Shown: piece after piece, positions 54,801 through 64,000 of the stretch
How the letters are laid out: each line of letters starts with the position of its first letter
Numbering within the stretch: position 1 is the first letter of the stretch
From: Micractinium sp. NFX-FRZ
Lineage: Eukaryota; Chlorophyta; Trebouxiophyceae; Chlorellales; Chlorellaceae
Reading direction: 5' to 3'
Assembly: GCA_029339195.1 (NCBI GenBank)
Contig: JAPTJF010000109.1
Location: forward strand, 1-64,000
Length of the DNA stretch: 64,000 nt
Translations under genes and position numbers: made by a program
The notes under the pieces: generated by a model
What the model saw: the letters and a program-made list of their open reading frames with translations, nothing else
Told to the model about the DNA's origin: nothing
Databases searched by the model: none

Positions 54801-57800
54801 TCCTCACAGAATTCTGCGCAGGTGGCGCCCGCCGCGGGTGGTGGAGGCGCGTCAGCCAGGCGGCAGCCGGCATCCATTCATTTGTTGAGCAAGCAATTCA
54901 AGCAATCGATCCATCACTCAAAGCAGGCTGGCTGGAGGCGCACCTGTGACCAGAGCGGGCGGCGAGGCACAGAAGCCCAGGAAGAGCCCCAGGTTTGGGT
55001 GGCGCATGGAGGCAATCTGCAAGGGAACGAAACAGCCAGAGGAGGAAATTGAATAAGAGGAAGCTGTACACACCAACCCCAAGGCTGATCTGGCGCATCA
55101 GGGCAGTGTGTGACACCAAATGCACCAAAGCAAACAGACCTGGGTGCTGAACCGAGGTGGCACGTAGCATGCACGGCGCAGCCGGTGCACATTGCCACGC
55201 ACGGCGGGTGTGCGCAGGGTGTTGCGGGGCAGAAGGGTCGCTAGAGGCGCCGCTCTCCGGGCACTGCAGGCCTCCCTGCCACGCCTACACCCCCGCCTAT
55301 ACCCCCCACCGCTCCAGCCAGCCTGCCGCCCACCCCGCCACCCCCCGCACCTCTTGCACCGCCGCCTCTATGTGTGAGCGTGAGGCCAGGCTGGAGGCGC
55401 CAGAGTCAGACAGAGTCTCCACAACCACGGAGGTGTGCCCCTGCCACACGCCCTTCACACTCTGCAGCGCAGGCGGAGCACACACACACATGCACAGTTG
55501 AGCTGCTGCAAGGGCTGCGAGGGACGAGGCTTTCAAGTCTGCTCAAGCTTGCAATCGCTGCTGAGGTGCGGGCCCACCAAACGACCTGCAGGCTGTGCAG
55601 CACATCACACCATGGCCACACGGCAGCAGCTTGCAATCGCTGCTGAGGTGCGGGCCCGCCAAACGACCTGCAGGCTGTGCAGCACATCACACCATGGCCA
55701 CACGGCAGCAGCAGCGCAGCATGGGCACAGCATGCACGGGGCATGAGAGTGCATGCACCCGCCTTGACTTTGTTTGCGGCGGCACAAGGGGAGCCGCACG
55801 GACTTTGCAACAGGCAAGTACAGCCCGTCCCACGCTCGACACTGCTTTTGTGCACAGGGACGGCTGCCAGCACTTGCCCTCCCCTGCTGGCCACTTGCCT
55901 TGGTGGTGGCGGTATCCCGCAGCGCCGCCCCCAATGCAATCTCCGAAAACAGGATCTCCGCCGGGTGCACCATGCTGCCTGCACGGTCAGGAAAGAGGGA
56001 AGAGGCATTGAGGGAGGGGGCGCAGTGGTGCAGGGCACCGGCGCACCGCAACGCAGCCGACGGCGCTGCAGCATGGCATGGTGCAGCACAGCGCAGCGCA
56101 GCGCAGCATAGCACAGCACAGCGCAGGCACAGCACAGCGGGCTTCACCTGCGTGCCGCACTTCCTCTGGAGCTGGCACAGCTGCCGTCTGCTGGCTGCGG
56201 GCAGGTGCTGGAGTGCTGCCGGTGCCGGCCCCTGCCCCAGCTGGCAGCAGCAGGCTCTTCATCAAAGCCTCCACTTCTAGCTCGCCCTCTTCAGCAACTG
56301 CACTGCCACCCTCTGCATGTCCACTGCCCACGCTGTCCACGTCTAGATGCTGCTGTATGCATCCAGCAGACGCAACATGGGTGAGGGCGACCCGTGGTTG
56401 CAGCTGCTGCTGCTGATGATGATGATGTTCCTGCTGCTGCTGCACTGCTGTACCCGCTGCCAGTGCCTGCTGCTGCTGCACTGCTGCTGCGGCTGCCACT
56501 GCCTGCTGCCATGCATCGGCTGCTGCCGGTGCCTGCTGCTGCTGCTGCCATGCATCGGCTGCCGCCGGCGCCGGCGCCTGCTGTTGCTGCTGCTGCTGCT
56601 GCTCTGCACCAGCTGCTGGCAAGACATGCTGCGCGTCTCGAGCAACCGCGCCCGCCTGCCCTGCTGGTTGAAGAAGTGGTGCTGCCTGCTGCGCTGATTG
56701 AAGTGCTGCTGACGACGCCTCAGGTTGCTCCACATGCCCTGCCCTTGCATGCGCCTGCTGCTCTGTACCACCTGCTGCAACCACCAACTTCGCAGCATGA
56801 CCAGACTCCTCTGGCGCCACCGGCCGCTGCTGCTGCTGCTGCTCTGCTGCATAGGCATCAGCCGCTGGCGGCGTCGGCTGGTCGCCAGGCTGGTCTGGCG
56901 CTGCGGCCGCGGCTGCCTGCTGCCGCCGCTCCTTCTGCCGCTGCTTCTTGGCTGCTTTGGCGGCAGCCCTCTCCTGCTGCTGCTGCCTCAGCAGCTCCTC
57001 TTCTTCCAGAAGCTGGGTGGCAGCTGCCTCAGCTGCCTGAACCTCTTCAACTGTGGGATCAGGGTGCGCCGGGAGCGGCTGCTTCGAGCGCTGCCTCCTG
57101 CCTGCACGCACGGCAAGGAGATGGGCCAGGGGTGGGCGCGCAGCCAGGGGGTGAGAAGCTGTCACACAGGCAGGCGGGACGTGTGCACGCCCCCACAGTA
57201 CAAGGCCCAGCAGCACGGCCAGCAGCACAGCACGCTTGGGAAGGCACGCAGCTGCCCCCGGTTTGGGTGGCAAGCGCACCTGCAGAGCTGACGTCGGGGC
57301 TGCGCGCCCGGGCCAGCGAGACCTCTGGAGCAGACGCCACACCGCTGGTGCGCAGCAGGCTGCTGGCCAGCTTGGCATCCGGGGTGGCGCCCAGCGGCGA
57401 TGCAGCCGCCAGCAGGGCGTCCGCAAAAGCGCGGTGCCCGCTGGCCGTGGCCAGCTGCAGCGCGGTCTCCCCGCCCGCGGTGCGCGCAGCGCGGTTGGCG
57501 CCGGCGCGCAGCAGCGCCAGACCGCAGGCCGCATGGCCGTGCGCCGCCGCCACATGCAGCGCCGTCTGCCCGCTGCCGTTCGCCGCTTCCAGCTCTGCCC
57601 CCGCCGCCACCAGCACGTCCAGGCATGCCTGGTGGCCCTTCTGCACCGCCAGGTGCAGCGGGGTGCGGCCGCCGCGCCGCACCGGGGACACCGCCGCGCC
57701 GGCCGCCAGCAGCGTGCGCACCACGGGCGCGTGCCCGTTGGCCGCTGCCAGGTGCAGCGCTGTGCTGCTGATGCTGTCGGCGACATTCAGATCGGCTCCC

Positions 57801-60126
57801 GCAGCTATCAAGGCCACCACGCATGCCAGCTGTCCCCGGGCGGCCGCCAGCAGCAGGGGTGTGCGGCCATCTCGGTCCAGCGGCGATGTCGACGCGCCGC
57901 CGGCCAGCAGCGCCGCCACGCAGTCAGCATGCCCGCCCCAGGCGGCCAGGTGCAGGGCGGTGGTGCCGCTGCGGTTGGCCAGACCGGGGGAAGCCCCTGC
58001 TGCCAGCAGCACGCCCAGGCAGGCGGTGTGGCCATCGGCGGCGGCGTGATGCACAGCCGTGCTCCCCTGCTGCTCCGCCGCGTCCGGGCTGGCCCCGGCA
58101 GCCAGCAGCAGCTCTGCGCACTCCCTGTGGCTGTTCCAAGCCGCGTGCAGCAGCGCGGTGCGCCCAAAGCTGTCGCGAGCGTCCAGGCTGGCGCCGGCGG
58201 CCACCAGGGCGCGCACACAGCCGACGTGGCCTGCTGCCGCCGCGTGCTGCAGCGCCCGCCCGCCGCGGCTGTCGGTGGCGTCCGGGCTTGCGCCAGCAGC
58301 GAGCAGAGCTTTGATGCGTCCCGTGTGCCCGCCGACGGCCGCCAGGCAGAGCGCGGTGGCGCTGCTTGCGCCGCCGCCGCTGGGTGCCTCCACATCTGCG
58401 CAGCAGCGGAGGGAGGGGAGGAGGGGGCAGGGAGGCCCCATCAGACCAGGAGCGCCCAGAAGGCTGGAATGGAAAACGCCCTCTGGCAGGCAGGTGGGCA
58501 GGCAAAGGGCGGGGCCGGGCAGGAGGGCGGGAAGGCAAAGGGCAGGGCGGGGCAGGCAGGCGGGCAAGCAGGCAGGCGAAGGGCAGAGCAGGGCAGGCAG
58601 GGCGGGCAGGCAGGCAGGCAGGCAGGCAGGCAAAGGGCAGGGCAGGGCAGGGCAGGTGGGCAAGCAAGCAGGATACTTGGGAGCAGCTTGCCTGGTGCAG
58701 CCTTGGGGCGCGTGGCCAGGGGGTGCGGCGGCTGGTCTGCCTGCACAGGGGCAGCAGGGGTGGGACACAAAGGTGGAGACAGCACGATTGCCAGGCGGAC
58801 TGGCACATGCAGGGCGTGCCACAGCGACGGAAGATATACAGAAATACATGCATGTATATGTAGGGGAAAGGTGGGGAAGTGTTCCAGCCAGTGAGGCCTC
58901 CACAGGGGCTGAGCCAACAGAGCCCCCACTCTCAGGGTGCGACCCTTGGGAGGACGGCACTGGGCGCCCCACCAGCAGCAGCAACTCGGGCTGGGGGCGC
59001 AGGCAGGCGCCAACAACAGGCAGTGGCGGCGGCGGCGGCGGCGGGGGGAGAGACGCGCGGCGGCAGCAGACGTGCTCGCGTGCGCTGGCGCCCGGGGCGG
59101 CAGCGCACCTTGCCCAGCGTCGAGCCAGCGCTCGACACCTTGCTGTCTGAACTGCTTGTGCCCACACTGTAGCTGCTGTATGTGCTGCTCATCGATGAAA
59201 CATCAGTGAGGGTGAGCACAGACTGGTGGTCGCTGTGGGCAGTGGCGAGCGAGTGGTGAGTGGGGCCCGCCGCCCCGCCGCCCGCAGCCGCACACCCGCC
59301 GCCAGCACGCCCCTGCAGCCAACAAGCACACAGGGCGGGTGGGTGGTGGGTGGCCAAGCGGCGGCGGCACGCGGGAGTGGCGCAGCGGTGGAATGGCAGC
59401 CCTGTCCTGCATGAAAGGCAGCATCCAGAGTGCAACTTTACCTGGAGATGCGTCAGCTGCCGAGCCTCCTCCCCCTCCTCCTGCTGCTGACCCTGCTGCG
59501 CTGCGTGCTGCTGCCGTACGCACGGCTGCTGCGCCGCCAGCTGGTGCGGCGGCCCTGCTGCAGCAGTACTGGCTGTGGCGGCAGTGCTCCTCCGACATGT
59601 GTGCCTCCCAGCATCAAAATCGTCCACTGGGTGCAGCCCGCTGCACGCTGTGCAATAGCGCTGCCGCCTGCCGCCCGTCAGCACCTCCTGTGCCCCCATG
59701 TGGACGCTGCATATGTGGTGCAGGGGCGTGGGGACGTCCCGCGTGCAGCCGTCCACCTGCAAGAGCAATACACAGTGTTGGCATCAAAACTAGACTGTCC
59801 AAAACAATACCGGATGTGGCCTCGCGCTGGCTGCGCCGCTAGTGCAGTGCACGTGAGGCGGCGGCGGACAGAACCACCCGGCTGACTGCATGGGCTGTGC
59901 ATGCGTCATGGTGCCAGCCTGCCGCACTCGAGGTGCAGTGAGCCTGCCCAGCCCTCACCTGGCACGTCCGCTCCTTGCCGCTGCGGCGGGCCGCCCACAA
60001 CGGACCGCCACTGGCGGCAGCATCTGTAGGGCCGCTGGCACCCAGGGTTGACGCTCGACCGCTTCCGGTGTCTTTGCCAACCACCTGCAAGGTGAGCGAG
60101 CAGGGAACGTTGTGTGCTGGGCGCAC
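51821..60126 (-). CDS. SBP-ankyrin-pseudokinase-RING fusion protein
   Basis: Sixteen minus-strand exons: 60126-59959, 59756-59442, 59312-59114, 58395-57280, 57101-56148, 55978-55899, 55461-55351, 55016-54944, 54813-54713, 54431-54321, 53970-53893, 53581-53507, 53150-53028, 52739-52642, 52395-52158, 51853-51821. They give 1,290 residues, in frame throughout. Order: SBP zinc domain, with all eight ligands (C55, C60, C72, H75, C91, C94, H98, C110); about eleven ankyrin repeats (228-599, TALHLAAxxGHxxxVxxLLAAGA type); a Gln/Ala-rich, partly charged region (600-917); a pseudokinase (918-1200); a C3HC4 RING (CCICWEE...PCAHRAVCEAC...CPIC) and tail ATASIKIYDC. Kinase residues: lysine replaced by E, YRDLSTSS for HRDLKxxN, ESS for DFG. 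SBP plus ankyrin also occurs in plant SPL1/12/14-type factors; the kinase-RING extension is the oddity. The weakest joints are the start codon and the exon 3-4 splice, which needs a GC donor (TGG|GCAAGG). It could be two genes. Confidence 0.7.
53690..53830 (-). repeat. GGCA-rich minisatellite in intron
   Basis: Three to four units of about 32 bases (plus strand GGGCAGGCAGGCAGGGTGGGCAGG core) in an intron of the minus-strand gene. Confidence 0.75.
55546..55710 (-). repeat. 82-base tandem duplication in intron
   Basis: Two copies of an 82-base unit, starting at 55546 and 55628 (AGCTTGCAATCGCTGCTGAG and on), are almost identical; one base differs (CCCACC versus CCCGCC). They lie between the exons ending at 55899 and 55461 of the minus-strand gene, so the duplication looks recent. 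Confidence 0.9.
58490..58680 (-). repeat. GGCAGGC/AAAGGGCAGGGC minisatellite
   Basis: Irregular units of 30-40 bases in the intron between the SBP-side exons and the ankyrin exon. On the coding strand this is a CCTGCC-rich pyrimidine tract, as in most introns of the window. Confidence 0.7.
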
Positions 60127-61448
60127 CGACGGCGCCCGTCATGACGCAGCTCGCCTGACGCTCTAAACGCGCTGTTGCCTGGATGAATCGAACATGCTAC
60201 TCACCCTGGAGAACCAGGACGGCATAGCTCCTCACACCAAGCCGAGGGGTCCTCCGTCCATTTCGCCCGTCCTGAAATAACGCAAAGTGGCACACAAAAC
60301 AAGCAAAGCTGTCTTTAGGAAGTCGAGGCGCCAGGGGGAGCGCAGGCCGGGCAGGTTCAATTTGTTGGGCCAGTTTCAGGCCCAGGCCGCCGCGCATGCG
60401 GAAGCGGCGGGGAATGGGGCTGCAGCTGCACAGTACGGAGCGCAGCATGTGCCGCCTGCTTTCGGTTTTCTCCCTCACATACACGTCTGGAACAAGGTAT
60501 GCCCCCCCAAATGTCACAGGCCAGTGAAGCGCCAAACTTAGCCACCCCTGGGCACCCCGCACTGGCCCTGCTGTACTGCGCCTGTCAGAGTGCAAGCGGT
60601 CCGCTTCTGGTGCCCTCCAAGTCACCAACATGTTGTGTGTACACCCCTGGAGTTCTCCCACATACAGTAAGCATCTGCGTTCAGGGTGGGGGATTATCAT
60701 GCCACAGCAGCACTCCCTGGCAAAGTTGGGGAGGCAGCCGTGGGTCAGCCACCGCTCGAACTCAAGCCCCTCTCAAGCTGCCGGGTGCAGCATCAACATG
60801 TCTCACACAGCAATGCACGGCAACCTGTGTTCTTGTGTCATGCAATTGGCGTGGCATCGTGACGAGAGGGACACATCCTGTGTGCGACACAGGGGCACTA
60901 ACAGGCTGCATCAAGGGACTAGATGCCGACTTTTACGGGTCCGTTGTTGGAGCAAGCAGCCGAGCAAGTGAGGACAGTGAGGAGTTATTTTAAAGGCATG
61001 GGTCTCAGACAGACGGGAGGGCTGACAGACAGTTTGAAAGAAGTGGCGCGACAAACAATCACAGGCAGTGCCCCGCTGCAACAAGGAGCACTGGCAGTCG
61101 GACGGGCCAGAAAGAAGAGTTGTGGAAGAGAGAAGTTGAACCAGAAGAGAAAAGGCAAAGCTGCCATTCTTGGCAGGGATTGGGGTGGGGGCAAGAGGTG
61201 CAATTAGAAATCAAGCGGGGGAAGACATGTGCACGCACGCGCATGGAGGCAGCCATTGAAGGGCCAATCAACCTGCACTTGAACAGCACACTCCTGGTGA
61301 GCAAGGGGCCTTGGAGGGTGCGGCACGAGGGAGAGGCGCTGAGGGAGCCGTGAGGCATCAAGGGCCTATCATGTTGCAGGCACCGCAGTTTCAGCATGCG
61401 TGGGAGAATGCCGTGGGGAGAAAAGCAGCAGCAGAAGAAGAATACGCT

Positions 61449-61513
61449 CTTGGGCGTGGGTTGAGGAAACCAGCAGAGGTGTGGACCCCCATGGCGGGGG
61501 CCTGCTCTGCTGG
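61449..61513. repeat. Dispersed imperfect repeat, copy B
   Basis: Matches 47886-47950 (shared GAGGAAACCAGC/AGGAAACCAGC and GTGGACCCCCA cores). Here it is outside any recognised gene. Confidence 0.6.
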
Positions 61514-61941
61514 CTACTGCCGTGGGGGCCCCGGGGTGCAGGCGGTGGGGCAAGGCACCGGGAGCAACAGCGGCATGGGTGCTGTACGCCGAACTAATAT
61601 CAGGGAATGGGGTGCAGAAGAGGGCATTGCTGGTCGGTAAGCAGGGTACCCGGTGCAAGAGTGCAGGAGTGCAGGAGTGCAGGAGTGCAGTTGAGGGGGG
61701 TGCAGCGCGGGCCAGCAGCACGGCCTCACTTCTCATGTGATACACGGAGCCAGGCGGGACGACGGCAACAAGGGGCCACATGAATGTGGGTCAAGTGCAG
61801 GCAACAAAAGCGGGGCAATAGTAGGCGGCTCAAAAGAAAGGCGGTAGGGCAGGCGTTGGGGGGCTGGCGTTTGGTGCGGCAGCCCAGAATGGAGCAGAGA
61901 AGGCGCTAGGGCGGGAGCGTGGCGCGGATGCGGGCACAGCT

Positions 61942-61946
61942 TTACA
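61942..61946 (-). terminator. Probable poly(A) signal of the last minus-strand gene
   Basis: TTACA on plus (TGTAA on minus) about 215 bases after the stop codon at 62162-62164. Confidence 0.45.
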
Positions 61947-62161
61947 TGCTATGCGATATGCGGGAAGAGGGATGCACGCTGGCAACTCTTTGTTGCCGAG
62001 CGGTGCAACCCACGGAGCCGGGCCGGCACAGCCACCCGCTCGGCTGACCTGCCCAGCCGAAAGAAAAAGGGGGGGCAGCCCCGCTGGCGCTGGCGCTGGC
62101 GCTGGCGCCGGCGCTCCTTCTGCAGCCGCCAAAGCACAGCGGTGCGCGACTTCAGTGCGGC

Positions 62162-63749
62162 TCAGCCGTCGGCAAACAGGCTGTCCAGCATGCTGGCAAA
62201 CTCCTCGTCACTCAAGGGCTCCTCGCTGCCCATGGGAGGGAGCCCCGCCCACGGCATGAGCAGCTGCAAGTCGTCGTCAGCGGCGGCGCTGGCGGGGCCG
62301 GTACTGGGCTGAGGGGCCAGAGGCAGGCCGACACTGCCCTGGGAGAAGAGGCTGGGGCTCAGGCTGCCCCCACGGTCCAGGTCGAGCAGCGGGCTGTGGG
62401 GCAGGGAGGGGAGGGGTGGCGGGGCGCGGAGAGGGTGTGGGGGCGTGCAGAACGGGCTACCAAAGAGCAGGGTCATGTGTCAGCTCCGAGCCAAAGATGG
62501 GCCCGCCTGCTGAGGTGGTAGGCTGGCAGGTGGCACACGCAGGCCAGCAGGCAGGCATGTGGGAGACGTATGCCGGCAGGCGGGCGGGACCACCACCCAG
62601 GCACGGCTGTAGGCATGTGAACAGCCATTCAATCAGGCAGGAGACAGGCTGTGGGGGCGAGCGGCGGGCGTGAGCTTCAGCACGCGCCGCACCTGGCTTG
62701 GCGAGCTGACCGGGGGCTGGCCGCAGTGGCGCCGCAGCCCCAGGAGGACCGGCTGTGGTGGGTGTCGAAGCTGCCAGCAGGTGCCGTCAGGGTGTCACTG
62801 GTGCAGCCGCCGCTGCTCTCTTCGCTGGCCGCGCAGGACAGGAACCAGTTCAAGTTGGTCGGCAGGCGTGGAGGGGGGCTCAGGCTGCAGGCACGGGAGG
62901 GCGGTGGGCGAGACGTGTGTGTGAGCTGACAGCGGGAGCGACGACGGTGAGATGAGGAGGATGGTCGCATGTTTGTGAGACCGTCGGCGACAGATGGCAT
63001 GCCGCCCACGCCCGCCGTGCGCGCCTGCCGGAACACCGTGCCCTGGGCCGTGGAGGCGTCCCACCTCCAGTGCCCAGGCGCACACAGGCAAGCCAGGGAA
63101 GGCGGCGCTAGCCCCGTCCTCTGCTTGGGAGATGGCAGGAGCCCCCGAGTCTCCCTGGCTTCACTCCATGCAGGCTTCCTCCACTCACGCCCTGGGGCCT
63201 GCAACTGCTCCTCCCTCTGCTGCCCCTTCCCTGCCCTGCTGCGCTTGCTCGGCTTACCCGGCAGGCATGCCAATGAGAACGTTGGAGCCACCCGCGTCCA
63301 TGGCGCTGAAGGAGGGGTCGGCGCCAGCGGGGGGCTGGGTTGCGCCAGCGGGGGCGTTGGGGTCCAGGGAGCTTCAGAGGGGCAGGGAGCAGGTGGGAAG
63401 GGGTCAAGCCGTGGGGGCGGGAGGGCGGACGCGTGCACTCACCGGCAGGGTGGCAGCCTCCAGCCTGGGGCGATCGCTGCTGAACTTCTACAAAGAAGCT
63501 TACAGCTTGCCCGCTCCCAAGCGGAGCGGACGCCGCTGAGCTTAAGAGAGTAACAACCCCCACGTGCTTGTGCTGAAAGCGAGGAGCGCTCACCTGCCGC
63601 CCAGGATGTCGGTGATGCTGCCGTGCGTGCCCCCGCAAGGGCCGCCGCCGGAGCCGGCAGAGTCTCCGCTGCAGGCTGGAGAGTCCTTGCTTGAGTCCTT
63701 GCTGGTGAACACCCCCGAGGTGCGGGCAGGATGCCTGGGCGGCGAGATA
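62162..63749 (-). CDS. Unknown Ser/Gly-rich acidic protein, partial gene
   Basis: 3' part of a minus-strand gene that probably continues past the window edge. Supported exons are 63749-63594, 63371-63258, 63064 to about 62960 (donor unresolved), 62884-62693, and about 62457-62162 with the stop at 62162-62164. Readable segments: SGVFTSKDSSKDSPACSGDS, GSITDILGGSSLDPNAPAG, MDAGGSNVLIGMPAGWDAS, TAGVGGMPSVADGLTNMR, LPTNLNWFLSCAASEESSGG and the C-terminal SEEPLSDEEFASMLDSLFAD. The low-complexity, acidic, serine-rich make-up with short hydrophobic patches resembles a transcriptional activation region. No DNA-binding or catalytic domain is visible. I do not recognise the family. Phases agree across the first two splices listed. 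Confidence 0.5.
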
Positions 63750-64000
63750 CTGCAGGGGCGGGGCGGCGGCGGTCAAGCCCATCAGTGGGGGCAGGTGGGG
63801 GCACAGCAGGGCCAGCAGGCGTCTGTGCTGGCAAGGGCGCCAGCTGCGGCAGCCAGGCACGGCTCTGGCCGGCACACAAACCGGCACACAGCACAGCTTG
63901 CATCCAGCCTGCCAGCTGGCACAGCACGGCGCACCGCAGCGCAGCATGGAAAGCGTGGCAGCACGGCGTGCATGGGCAGCGCAGCACACTGCCCCAGTGC
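63750..64000. other. Probable intron or upstream part of the last gene
   Basis: No exon could be supported here. Open frames on the minus strand are composition-driven. Confidence 0.3.

Larger units (their letters stand above)
60127..62161. other. Intergenic; no gene recognised
   Basis: Should contain the promoter, and perhaps a further 5' exon, of the SBP gene: an acceptor-like TTGCAG sits just inside its first annotated exon. It also holds the 3' UTR of the next minus-strand gene. A 10-base unit (AGTGCAGG) is repeated four to five times at about 61659-61690, and dispersed repeat copy B lies at 61449-61513. No family-like open frame was found. Confidence 0.45.

Noticed and set aside
57236..58894. 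552-residue plus-strand open frame opposite the ankyrin exon
   Set aside because: Shadow frame created by GC-rich codons of the ankyrin repeats on the minus strand. It is Arg/Gln/Gly-rich, has no family features and runs through clear minus-strand splice sites.
59109..59312. Exon 3 of the SBP fusion ending at a GT donor (AAG|GTGCGC at 59108)
   Set aside because: The GT donor looks good but leaves the ankyrin exon out of frame. The GC donor five bases earlier in the transcript keeps the frame. If the GT is used, an extra exon or a gene boundary must exist, which is stated as the main doubt.

Overview
The window is nuclear DNA of a green alga, most likely a trebouxiophyte of the Chlorella/Micractinium type. 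Evidence: very high GC, genes cut by many short introns ending in CTGCAG, TGTAA as the probable poly(A) signal, Gln/Ala/Gly-rich low-complexity inserts, and a chlorophyll a oxygenase gene (chlorophyll b synthesis). The species is inferred, not proven. All gene models were built by hand from splice sites, reading-frame continuity and family similarity. Most close exactly in frame.

Layout. 1-200: tRNA-Arg(ACG) with three extra copies of its 3' end. 1528-14775 (+): a 24-exon THADA/Trm732-like gene. 16291-17382 (+): a small secreted Tyr/Arg/Ser-rich repeat protein. 18646-22173 (+): V-ATPase subunit E. 23063-26648 (-) and 27030-30293 (+): a head-to-head pair of LCM/TIGR00027-type methyltransferase paralogues, the second with a degraded SAM motif and a long tail. 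30676-32826 (-): chalcone isomerase-like protein. 33764-35701 (-): ureidoglycolate lyase. 36141-41209 (+): chlorophyll a oxygenase, divergent from the lyase. 41939-44206 (+): a small mitochondrial-type protein with an internally duplicated exon pair. 46865-50687 (+) and 51821-60126 (-): a tail-to-tail pair of pseudokinase-RING genes. The minus-strand member extends at its N terminus into a Q-rich region, ankyrin repeats and an SBP (SQUAMOSA promoter-binding) DNA-binding domain. 62162-63749 (-): the 3' part of an unidentified Ser/Gly-rich acidic protein.

The most unusual gene is the predicted 1,290-residue SBP-ankyrin-pseudokinase-RING protein. It joins a plant/algal transcription-factor domain to a dead kinase fold and a probable E3 ubiquitin ligase. 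Its convergent partner carries the pseudokinase-RING half with the same exon lengths.

Two genome-wide features stand out. First, many introns contain decayed tandem copies of the exon edge next to them (splice site plus 20-60 bases of exon), in at least five genes and possibly at the tRNA. Second, about 8 of some 100 introns appear to use GC-AG splice sites, nearly all with a GCAAG-type donor, far above the roughly 1% usual in eukaryotes.
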